Shown here in pieces: positions 37,229 to 47,006 of a stretch of 64,000 bases of DNA (its first letter is position 1; the number at the start of each line of letters is the position of its first letter). Position numbers and translations under genes: made by a program. This DNA comes from Caenorhabditis elegans (Eukaryota > Nematoda > Chromadorea > Rhabditida > Rhabditidae). The notes under the pieces were generated by a model. That model saw only the letters and a list, made by a program, of their open reading frames with translations, did not search any database and was not told the origin of the DNA. The stretch covers positions 4,646,501 to 4,710,500 of the forward strand of contig NC_003280.10 in assembly GCF_000002985.6 (NCBI RefSeq), given 5' to 3'.

Positions 37229-37778
37229 GATGATGGTTATTGAAAAAAGTTTCAGAAAAAAACTAAGAAAAAAGAAATTACAGCGTGTTGGGAAGCTTAA
37301 TCACTGGGTTGTCAGGACTGATCATTTCACCTGCTCTACAGAAAAGCAGAAGTTTTATGAAGAAAATTGCCCTGATTTTGTTTAAATTATTTAGTCGAGC
37401 TAATTAGTTTTCTGTTGCGGCGTTTGGTAGGCAGGCAAAAATTTTTTGCCTAGGGACAGACAACCTAGGAAGGTAATGGGGTACCTGAAACCAAATGAAC
37501 ATAAATTGGAGAGTAAAATTTCATGCATAATTTTATTGATTACCTAATAAATAATTTTCCTGAATTTTTGTCTGAGGACAGAGAATAACTATGTTTTTAG
37601 TTTTTTTAAACACAAACAATTTTAAAAAAAATATTTTTTATCTCAAGGAAAAATAAATCATTAACTAGATATAAAAAAATACAGTTAGTCTGTCCGGAGT
37701 TTGTAGTCTTTGTAGTCTTTGTAGTCTGTGACGTCACACACAAAGTCACTGAGAATTGTGGGCGGGCCCCGTCTTCCT

Positions 37779-38490
37779 TCGTGGCGAGACCCAGCGTGGT
37801 GAGACCCATCGTGGCGAGACCCAGCGTGGTGAGACCCATCGTGGCGAGACCCAGCGTGGTGAGACCCATCGTGGCGAGACCCATCGTGGTGAGACCCATC
37901 GTGGTGAGACCCATAAGTTTTGGCGGGAATTCAAATTTTCTGTGAAAATTTTTTGGTGGGAATTCAAATTTTATGTGAAAAATTTTGGCGGCAATTCAAA
38001 TTTTATGTGAAAAATTTTGGCGGGAATTCAAATTTTCTGTGAAAAATTTCGGCGGGAAATTCAAATTTTCTGAGAAAAATTTTTGGCGGGAAATTAAAAT
38101 TTTCTTAGAAATAATTTTTGCCGGGAAATTGGTGAGACCCTTCGTGGTGAGACCCTTCGTGGTGAGACCCATCGTTGTGAGACCCTTCGTGGTGAGACCC
38201 TTAGTGGTGAGACCCATCGTTGTGAGACCTTTCGTGGTGAGACCCTTCGTGGTGAGACCCATCGTTGCGAGACCCAGTGTGGTGAGACCCTTCGTGGTGA
38301 GACCCTTCGTGGTGAGACCCATCGTTGTGAGACCCTTCGTGGTGAGACCCACCGTGGCGCGACCCATAAGTTTTGGCGAGAAATTCACATTTTCTGAGAA
38401 AAAAATTTCGGCTGGAAATTCAAATTTTCTGAGAAAAAATTTTGGCGGGAAATTCAAATTTTCAGAGAAATAATTTTTGTCGGGAAATTC
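37779..38490. repeat. Alternating 15-bp and about 30-bp minisatellites
   Basis: Unit A is CGTGGTGAGACCCAT (variants CGTGGCGAGACCCAG, CGTTGTGAGACCCTT). It runs nine times at about 37779-37912 and about sixteen times at 38131-38368. Unit B is about 30 bp, TTTTGGCGGGAAATTCAAAT then TTTCTGTGAAAAA, and fills 37918-38128 and 38370-38490. Because unit A is a multiple of three, it creates long open frames on both strands. These are not genes. Confidence 0.9.
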
Positions 38491-38498
38491 AAATTTGG

Positions 38499-38596
38499 TT
38501 CTAGAATCATCTGGACAATTCGAGAAAATTCTGGAATGTTCCAGAACCTTCTGGAAAATTCGAGAAAATTCTGGAATGTTCTAGAATCATCTGGAA
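38499..38596. promoter_or_regulatory. Phased heat-shock-element (HSF-1 site) array
   Basis: TTC and GAA alternate every five bases without error from 38519 to 38586: TTC at 38519, 38529, 38539, 38549, 38559, 38569, 38579 and GAA at 38524, 38534, 38544, 38554, 38564, 38574, 38584. That is fourteen contiguous nTTCnnGAAn half-sites. Further in-phase, partly degenerate half-sites start at 38499 and end at 38596. A functional HSF-1 element needs about three. It is part of the Helitron-like element; published work links C. elegans Helitrons to heat-shock elements. Confidence 0.8.
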
Positions 38597-38719
38597 ACTG
38601 AGAAAATTCTGAAATCATCTAGAATCGTCTAGAATAATATTTATGAGAAATTTTAAAATATGATTTTAATTTTGAGTAAGCCAGTCGGAGCACGCGCTTT
38701 AGCGCGTGCGAACGGCTGG

Positions 38720-40740
38720 TATGATATATTTTTCAGCGGATTTACACTAAAAACTTGATCTATTCAAATTCAGGACCCAGCTTTACCTATTGTGGCAGTT
38801 TCAGATGTTTAACAATGAAATTTAAACCAAAGTCCAAAGTCCTCGTGGTTCGAATTCGACGTAAAAGTGATCAGCTATACAATTCGGGTCACTCAATTCG
38901 TTTATTGGGCTAAATTATCTGATGTTTGAACTAATAAATTAGCCTAGTGGGCACGAAAATATGTTTCCCCATAAATAATTGTTTTTCCTGATGTGAGGAT
39001 TTTTTGATTTTCGAGTTTCGATTTATTAATTTTCCGCATTAACATTTTTTTATAAAATTGAAACGCCATAATTTACATTTTAGACAGAATTTTTACACAG
39101 CAAAAAAATTAGAAATTTCAGATTTTTAAATATTTTTTCAGGCGAGCAATCTGCAATGACGATAATATTCAATTTAGTTAATTGGTCTTCAGTCTCAAAA
39201 TGTGAGAAATTTTTTTGGAAAACACATTGTCGAAAAGTTAATTTATATTTTTAATGTTTGAGGGTTTTTATCTACAATTTATGGAGAAATATAATAAAAA
39301 AATGTTTTACTTGTTTTAAATAACTTTACATACAGGTGAAAGTTTCTAAAGTTGGTCAAGTTGGTTCGGTTCAATGTGTCCATCAGCTGATGACACTGCG
39401 CACATTGTGACCGTGAGCCAATTTTTGAGCACTTTCCCAAATCTCAATGAAAAAAATAAACTATTTCCAAGAAGTACAAGTAATTTTCTCAATTTCTATG
39501 TAAATTCCCGATTAAATACATTGGCATCACAATGAGAAAAATGGGATTTTCTGGAAAAACTCCAAAAAAAATTAGCGGAGTGCTGAAAGATAAAATTTTA
39601 ACTAAAGTCTATCAAAAAGTCTCGAGTGAATCAAAATATAATTTTGGCTTTAAAAATATTTAATTTGTTTAAACACGGTCATTAGTCTACACATGTATAT
39701 AATCTTTAACTAATTTCTTCCTTGTTTTGAGCTGGAAATTGGTGGTTTCCCTTCCCCCAGTAATGCTAGTACCCCCACGTTATTTATTCTTGAATAAATA
39801 TCAAATTCAATTTACTACGTCCCATTTGATTTAATCTGTCAAATCATATGAGATGCCTCCCATTTTACTCTGAAATGTTTCTTATTGAATAAAACACTTT
39901 TCTTATTTTCCGAAAGTTGTCAAAAACGTAGCTATTATTTTTGAAAGCGTGTTTTCGTTTAAGAATCAGGATAGGAGAACAGATGAAACTAAGCTTCTTC
40001 TGTTCATTTTCTATTCTGAGATACTACATATTGCTCACTGAGCCCTCAATATTTTCCACAAAGGCACTGATGTTTCCATGCAACATGTGCTTCAAGTTCT
40101 CGATGAATGAAACGCTAAAAACTAGTTTAAATATCAAAGTTCTTGCAAAGTTTTGAAGTTTTTTGGGGTACCTGAAATGTACATAGTTGTGGCCAGAAAA
40201 AGCTTTAGTTTCGCTGATTTTTGGCGGTGACGTTTTTGTTTTTTGGTTTGAGGTTCAGGAAAATTTTTACTTTTCCAATTGTAGATTCAAGAACTACTTA
40301 TTTTTCCCTCTATTGTAGATTTTGGAATTATGGAAGTCACATGTGTAGGTACAAGGCAGGCGGAGGCCCAGTTAAAATGCCTTAAACTTTTCTTTCTAAC
40401 AAGATCTTTGTACTTTCTCAAAATTTTCCCCGTTCACATTTGTAATTTGCCCTTTCAACACAACAACAAAAAATCAAAAGTTTTTCTAATTGCTAGATAC
40501 ATTTCAAAATTTCAAACCTATGATTTTCATTTTTCATGGAAATGTTCTGAAAATGTTGATTTTCAATATTTGATTTTCAACGTTTTGTTTCAAATTTGTA
40601 CTTTTCGTGGTTACTCTATGTATACCTATAATTAATTTATAGAGACTACAATTTCTCTTATTATTTCTTATTTAATTATTAAATCCAATTTTCCATACTA
40701 AAAATCAAATAAAGTTTCAGAACTCTGTTCAGTCAATGTT
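38720..40740. other. Intergenic region upstream of the plus-strand SRE gene
   Basis: No supported gene. It is AT-rich, with several isolated short open frames that lack domains. The 5' part could hold a promoter for the receptor at 40741. Confidence 0.45.
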
Positions 40741-42892
40741 ATGAACATATTTATTGGAAATTCCTCGAAATATTTCTTTCCAGTATTCACTTTAAATTCT
40801 GCATATTATTCGGATTACTACGCTATGCTTTTTATCATTATTCACATACTTTTGACATTTTTATGTTGTTTATTAACAATTCAAGTTTGTTTGATTATTA
40901 ATTCAGTTCGTGTTTTCCACAGTAACATGAGCATTATTATCACTGTCATTTTGGGACAATGGTTTGAAGTTTTAATTGCAAAAATCATCATATTTCCCTA
41001 TCAATCTGGATTTCTTACTGTAGGAAAAGGTGGACACAATTTATTTAATTTATTTGAGCCCCTTAATTTCAATTTTCAGACCGTGTATTTCAATCCTGGA
41101 TAACAGATAATCCATCAGAAATGCCACAGATTTCAAAACCATCTGAAATTGTTCCACTATTTGTTGGTGGAATTATGTTTTTGCATTACGCCTTCACACT
41201 CACTTTTAGTGTTTTTATATTGACTTGTGAACGGGCATGTGCAACGTTTTTTATCACGTAAGTTTTGTTTCTAAACTGCTGGAAAATTTTGATATACTGT
41301 TAAACCTATCTAATTTGAAAAAGAAATGTCAAAAAGGGGAGCTAAAAAAATTAGGAACTCTTCGAACTAGGAAAAAGTTTATTTGAAAATTCATAAGAAA
41401 AACTAAAACAAAGAGCAACCTTAATATACATAAGCTCCACCCATATCTTGGCTATTTCTAAGTTTTCTTGTATTTATCCGAACTTTTTTTTATATACTTT
41501 TACTAACTAATAGCATACTTATAAGTTGTATAGAAATTCCCACAAGAAAAAGACTACCTGAATTTTTACGAAACAATCTACATGTTTGCCACCTACATAT
41601 GTATATGTATGCCTGCCTAGTGCCTACATCTATGCCTATTACCAAACTACTGTGGATCGTTTTATGACTAGTAATGATGGAATACATTGGATCTGAAAAC
41701 GTACAAAAGTACTTCTAGATTTTGATAATTTCATAATTCTGATGCTAATTTAAAATCAGGTCGGTTTACCCAGAGCAAAGTCCACATTTGCAGAGATTAC
41801 GAGAAAAAATCGCGAGCATACATATGCACAACTCTATTACTCCTGACACACACAGCAACATTCCTATTATCCTGCCTAGCCACTTGTGAAATTTTGAACT
41901 TTACAACAGGTGTCGCTATTTCGGGAGTTTTCATCGTCGGCGCTGTAGTGGTAAGTGTTTAGTCTGATCAAAAATATATAGTTTTTAATTAGATTTACTT
42001 CATAATACTTCATATCAATATATCAATTCAAAAGCGACTAGACGATCACGATCAACAACAAAAATATTACTCTTTGGCAATTAGGTTTCAAGCGAAAGAA
42101 AATGCAAGATCTCTGCAATTGGCGAAGAAAGTTGTTCTATTTGCGGCGTTTGCGATTCTATGTGGAATGGGTTTATTGATATTAGCAGCTATGCATTGGA
42201 TTGATGATTATATAATTTATATTGTGACAGTTGCAGAAGCGGTTTTTAATTTGTAAGTTTATTTTTTTAATTTGACGCATAAGGTAACGAAATATTAAAT
42301 AAGTAAAATAAGTACAAACGTTTGCAAAAATCGTCTCCTCTCAAGTCGAGGCGAACTGGTCTAGTGATTTTTCCTCTGAAGGCGGTTTCCGGGCGATAGG
42401 AGGCGAGTGTTCAGCGGTAATTCTCCCGTGAGCTCTCATGAATCATCATGCACCTAGATGATACTTTATTGCTTGATAGAATAACCCAAACGCACTTGAA
42501 ATATGACATATGCTTGAAAAAATTAATCATGAACGAATAGAGATTGGTCGGTAAATTACTAGGTATTGAGAAAACATTTTTCGCAGGAATGAATTAACGT
42601 TTGTCAGCTGATTTTCACTAAAATCAAACAAGAAATGAAATTTGATCGAGTGTATCTCTAGAATTTGTAAAAAACATATATGTAATCTTCCAGAAATCCT
42701 CTCTTCATCGTGCCTATCGGAATGTATTCTGTGCCTGCCTGGCGTGACAGGTTCATCAAGAAAACGCCGTTTCTTCTCCGAATTCGGACGTTTTCCTCAA
42801 AGAATACATCGAAAATTGCAGTTGTTGAGGAGAATGAGGCCGCCAAGGAAACTGATATTTATTTTAATCGATTGAGTGAAGCGTGGAAGTGA
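40741..42892 (+). CDS. Serpentine chemoreceptor, class epsilon (SRE)
   Basis: Five exons give 346 aa: 40741-41029, 41080-41257, 41794-41950, 42035-42252, 42694-42892. SRE landmarks are NSSKYFFPVF, IIIFPYQSGF, FILTCERACATFFIT, DYEKKSRAYI, FQAKENARSLQLAKK and the terminal IYFNRLSEAWK. Seven hydrophobic segments are present. The third exon start (41794) is fixed by the in-frame DYEKK motif; an upstream AG at 41760 would shift the frame. Its last codons were copied along with the downstream F-box gene in a tandem duplication (second copy near 44076-44110). Confidence 0.9.
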
Positions 42893-43231
42893 ATTTGTAA
42901 ATACTTTTTTTAAAATTGATTTATGGTTTTATGCTTTCAACTTTTAAAAGTAAATTGATTTAAATTTAGTAGAACACCTCTCGGAATTTTCCACAGGGCG
43001 TACGAAGCGGAAAAAATAACCAAATACAATTATTACAGAAATGTATCGCTTTCCAACAAAAAACACCATTTTAAATATATTTCCGCAAAACCGTGCCACC
43101 CAACTTCCAAGCGAGAAGCGAGGCGGGAAGGGCGTCCAATTACGCCTCGCCAGTGAAATATCTAATTGTAGATCATAATGTGATTTTAAACCAAAAACTA
43201 ATTTAAGTTTTCACGTGTTCTATTTTTGTTT

Positions 43232-43251
43232 CCCCCCCCCCCCCCCCCCCC
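43232..43251 (+). repeat. C20 homopolymer upstream of F-box copy A
   Basis: Twenty consecutive C, 113 bp before the start codon. The matching tract in the second duplicated block is 22 C. Confidence 0.9.
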
Positions 43252-43363
43252 TTTAAAAATCCAACCTTATTAAAACACAAATCTACGTAGAAAGTTTTAT
43301 TATTTTTTTAACTGCTCTTTACAATCGAAAATCGGCAGGTCTTCGTTTTGAAGAGTTAATATA

Positions 43364-43911
43364 ATGGTGAGTTTATCCGTGTTCAAGCTCAATTACATTT
43401 CAATTTTTTGCAGATCAGTATCACACAAGATGCTCTGAAATTAGTCTCTGAGAAATTGTCTCCGACTTCTCGACTCAATATGGCTGCCGTTAATCAGAGA
43501 TGTTTTTATGCAGCAACAAAGTAAACAACTGACATGGGTTAATTTTTTAATTCGGAAATTCCAGGTGGCATGATGTCAAGACCATTGTGTTCGACAACGA
43601 GAATGTGACTATGGTCGGTGCGAATTTTGTGCACACTTTTGAAAATTCTTCGTTTGTTAGAGCCAATGGGAACAAGGTAAAGGCCTTCGTAGACTTATTG
43701 ACAGCAAAAAAAATAATATTTGTAACAATTTTGCTACGAGTACCAAAACGTGTTTTTTTATACTTTAGCTAAATTCTTTCAGATGGTCTCTAATGCTGAA
43801 GCAAAGGAAATCGTGCTCAAACTGTGTCCAGCTGTGAAGAAATTGATCACCATTGCTAGTTGCACCTCCTCCTCTCAATGGCCAGAACGACATCGACGAT
43901 GGTCCAGCTGA
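43364..43911 (+). pseudogene. F-box gene copy A, 3' part deleted
   Basis: Exons are 43364-43366, 43414-43520, 43565-43676 and 43783-43911. The first coding exon is the ATG alone, followed immediately by GTGAGT. The protein starts MISITQDALKLVSEKLSPTS and has the F-box feel of RLNMAAVNQRCFYAATKWHDV. After VKKLIT the sequence jumps to DNA matching the last exon of copy B (GTTGCACCTCCTCCTCTC), but in a different frame, and stops after 116 codons. The leucine-rich middle (about 1.3 kb in copy B) is missing. The frame to that stop is open, so a short F-box-only protein could still be made. Confidence 0.75.
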
Positions 43912-44594
43912 AAATGAAGATGAGCCCAGATCTTTTTGCTGTCTTCAATAAATCACTTAGTTTCTACTGATTACAAATAAAGTTATAATTTTTAAAAACA
44001 TGTCTTTATATATTTTATACATATTCTTGTAACAGCTTCATAAAGAAAGCACTGTTTCACTGATAACTATTAAATAGATTGAGTGAAGCGTGGAAGTGAT
44101 TTTGTAAATAAATTTAGTGATTGTTTGTATAGGTTTCAGGATTTTAACTTGAAAAAGAAAGTGGATTTGTTCCTGGTGCATGCAGATTTCAAAAAATGGC
44201 ATAGTGAATCCTCTTGGAATTCATTACAGGGCGTACACACAAGGCGATTGAAAGACCGTGAAGCGGGTATATCTTGTAGGAAAACTTAAGTGACGTCATA
44301 GTTCTGAAAAATCGCGCATGTTTCAGAGTATTCTACGGAACCGCGGCACACGCCCTCTAGACTGTCTTTGCCAGAAAAAAATTATTATTAAAGTATCATT
44401 TTCCCGTGCCACCCAACTTCACTACGGGAACCGAGGTAGGAATGTGGGCGAAGAGCGTCCAATTACGCCTCACCAGTGTCAAATGTGTGAATTAGAAATT
44501 AAAAAAATATTTATTTTTGCAAACTATCTAATTGTAGTCAATAATAATGTGATTTTAAAATTGATAATTTATTTAAATTTTCACCTGTTCTATT

Positions 44595-44616
44595 CCCCCC
44601 CCCCCCCCCCCCCCCC
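44595..44616 (+). repeat. C22 homopolymer upstream of F-box copy B
   Basis: Twenty-two consecutive C, 110 bp before the ATG, at the position equivalent to the tract upstream of copy A. Confidence 0.9.
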
Positions 44617-44726
44617 GCCTACCTTGTTAGAAAAAACAACTAACAAAAACTACCAATCGAAGAAAATAAATTTATTTCTCGGTTTACAATTTTTGATCGA
44701 CCAGCTTCTCTTCTGAACAAAAGATC

Positions 44727-46573
44727 ATGGTAAGCTTAACCGCGTTCAAGATCAATTTCTCATCTATTTTCTGCAGATCACATACGATACGTTGAAACTA
44801 GTCACCGAGCAGTTGTCTCCACCTTCTCGACTCAATATGGCGGCCATTTATCAGAGATGCTTCGATTTGGCGACAAAGTCAACAAACAACTGAAAATAAT
44901 TATTTTTATTTCTGAAATTACAGGTGGCATGATGTCAAGACCATTTTGTTCGACGGCGAGAATGTGACTATGGTCGGTGCGAATTTTGTGCACACGTTCC
45001 AGAACTCTTCCTTTGACGGAGCCAATAATAATAAGGTAAAGAGCTTCGTATAAGTATTGGAAGTAAGCCTTCAATGGGGGCGAGAAAATGGTACATTAGC
45101 TTGTCCTCCAACTCGGGCGGCCACACGCAAAAATAATAATATTCTGTTGCAATTTTGCTACAAGTACCAAAATGTTTTTTTATACTTTAGCAAAATGTGT
45201 CCAGCTGTGAAAAAGCTGATTATTCAGTCGAAATTATCTGACGTAGAAGCACAAAGACTCAACCAACTCAACTTGAAACTCACCAAGCTGTACATCAGCA
45301 ATGAAAACTTGGGGTAAGCCACAGTCAAGACAACAGTCACAAAATTACAATTTTTCGGTTTAATTAACTTTCCAAAGTTTGAAAGACTCCGGACTCTTCA
45401 TCTTGTGGTCGATTGCAACAAAAAACCGAAGATAGTGGATGTTGTTGAGCCCAGAGTTCTGACAGCTTGCTTCCCACAAACGCTTACTCGTGTATGTTTG
45501 ACAGGAATTTACCTGACTGAAAGCCTGATTGACCACATGGTTTCTCTGAAAAACTTGGCGAGCTTGGACATGGTTGGATGTTTGGTCGATACACGTGCCG
45601 GTGCCAAATATGTTCCAAAACTTGGTAAGCTTCAAACTATTTTAATTTAATACTGAATATCTATTTCAGAACAAATGAAAAACCTCGATGATCTGAGCAT
45701 CCCTCCATCGATGTTCTCTCTCACTTCAACAGCAAAGACATCAGTTGATTTTAACTTTCGTCAGCTGACAGTTTCGAAGATTTCGATTTTTATGGACCAG
45801 TTCGAGGATGTCACTTTTTACGATCAGATCAGACATTTTTTGCCGAAAAATCTCCAATGTCTTGTGATTTTTGGAAACTATGGTCCATTGAAGAAAAAGA
45901 ACCGATTGAACGCAGTCAAGAACTTTGTGGTATGCTTATTTTCTTGCAGTTGGGGAGTTTAGCATTGATATATTTCCAGATTCTCCTCGGTCCAAACGCT
46001 CCACTCAGTTCTTGTCCAAAGGAAAATCTGGCTAATGTGACCATTCTATCGCATTTGGTCCGTCGTCCACCATACATTCCGACGACAAATAGTTCAAACT
46101 TTTTAAGACGTCACGTGAGTACTCTAACTTTTTACTAGGTTTCAAGTCTTTATTCCAGGATGTCTCAGTTGGAAATCTATCCTGGCAGTTTAGCTTGGTT
46201 GAGTGGAAGAATAACAATGGAGCCAAGAAAGATGTGATGGCGTTGAGAACTCGTCTGAATGCGGCTCCAAATGAAGATTTGGTATTTGAGGGAGTCGTTA
46301 TTGCACCGCCCGTGATTCGTGAGAGATTGAGAGAGGTAAGTCGAGGATCCAAGGATCCTTATAAACACAATTCTAAGACAATGCACAAATCGCGAATAAA
46401 CTGTGAAACAAAAATTCTTTCAGAATCGTCGCATGCCGATGCAACACCTTGTGCTTCCAGTTACTCCTCCGTTCGATGAGCCTGATGATCCTGCTCCACC
46501 ATTGCCAGTTGCACCTCCTCCTCTCCATGGACCGAACAACAACGGCAATGGACCAGCTCAAAATGGAAACTAG
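44727..46573 (+). pseudogene. F-box / leucine-rich gene copy B, probably frame-broken
   Basis: Exons: ATG alone at 44727-44729, 44777-44877, 44924-45035, about 45191-45311, about 45386-45623, 45671-45929, 45980-46114, 46159-46335, 46423-46573. The F-box part (LKLVTEQLSPPSRLNMAAIY, then KWHDVKTILFDGENV) is followed by leucine-rich-like segments (LRTLHLVVDC, LTRVCLTGIYL, MKNLDDLSIPP, NLQCLVIFG) and a Pro-rich tail. Compared with copy A, about 50 bp spanning the exon 4 acceptor and its first codons are gone. The nearest AG (45190) joins in the wrong phase and gives a stop after about 16 codons. The exon 2 donor is GTCAAC, where copy A has GTAAAC. The downstream exons remain open, so the damage may be recent, or an alternative start may be used. 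Confidence 0.6.
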
Positions 46574-47006
46574 CACTGATTTTTTGTCATATTCAATAAA
46601 GCATTGAGAGCAGACAACGAGAAAAATGTGTGCATATTCAGTATCTACTGATTACAAATTAATAAGAAATTGATAAGAAAGTAGTGAGAATCAACGTTTT
46701 TTGGTAATTTCAAAAATCGAATTATTTTTCTTCAAATAGATTTTATTTGGTGAAAATCCACTTTCTATTTCCTCCTAGCCTAGAACCTCCTGGTTTTCTA
46801 AATCCATAGATCAAACCATGTTCAGCTGATGTCCTTTGTGTGTTCCTTTATTTCCCGTCTGCGTCTCTATACCATGCCACACAGTCTAGTTATTACACCA
46901 CCTGCGTCTCTAGGTACATTTTCCCTATCTCGCATGGCATCATTATTCCTAAACATTTTCGGGTTCAATCATTACATATCTGTATATATTGTATAATTTA
47001 TTCAAA

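Larger units (their letters stand above)
37691..38719 (+). mobile_element. Helitron-like non-autonomous element with minisatellites
   Basis: The right end has a perfect hairpin (GCACGCGCT at 38690-38698, AGCGCGTGC at 38701-38709) followed by GAACGG, CTGG and T, the Helitron 3' layout. The left end shares TGTCC..AGTTT and repeated TAGTCTTTG units with the shorter element in the channel gene (4737-4957). Inside are two blocks of a 15-bp repeat, two blocks of a roughly 30-bp repeat, and a heat-shock-element array. No Rep/helicase coding sequence is present. The 5' boundary is approximate. Confidence 0.65.
42863..46573 (+). repeat. Tandem segmental duplication: SRE 3' end plus F-box gene
   Basis: Block one (about 42863-43970) and block two (about 44076-46600) both begin with ATTGAGTGAAGCGTGGAAGT, which in block one encodes the receptor C-terminus. 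They then share GGAATT...CAGGGCGTAC, CCGTGCCACCCAACTTC, GCGTCCAATTACGCCTC, TCAC.TGTTCTATT, a long poly-C tract, and an F-box gene. The left breakpoint lies inside the last SRE exon, so the duplication carried a receptor tail that is now non-coding. Confidence 0.85.

Noticed and set aside
37606-38473. Long open frames on both strands (MGLTTMGLTT, GETHRGETQ and VRPFVVRP repeats)
   Set aside because: They are produced by the 15-bp minisatellite, whose unit is divisible by three. All frames are repetitive, and there is no gene structure around them.
37779-38490. CRISPR-like array
   Set aside because: Units are head to tail without unique spacers, and the genome is eukaryotic.
38840-38870. GGTTCGAATTC resembling a tRNA T-loop
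   Set aside because: No acceptor stem, anticodon arm or D-loop can be built around it.
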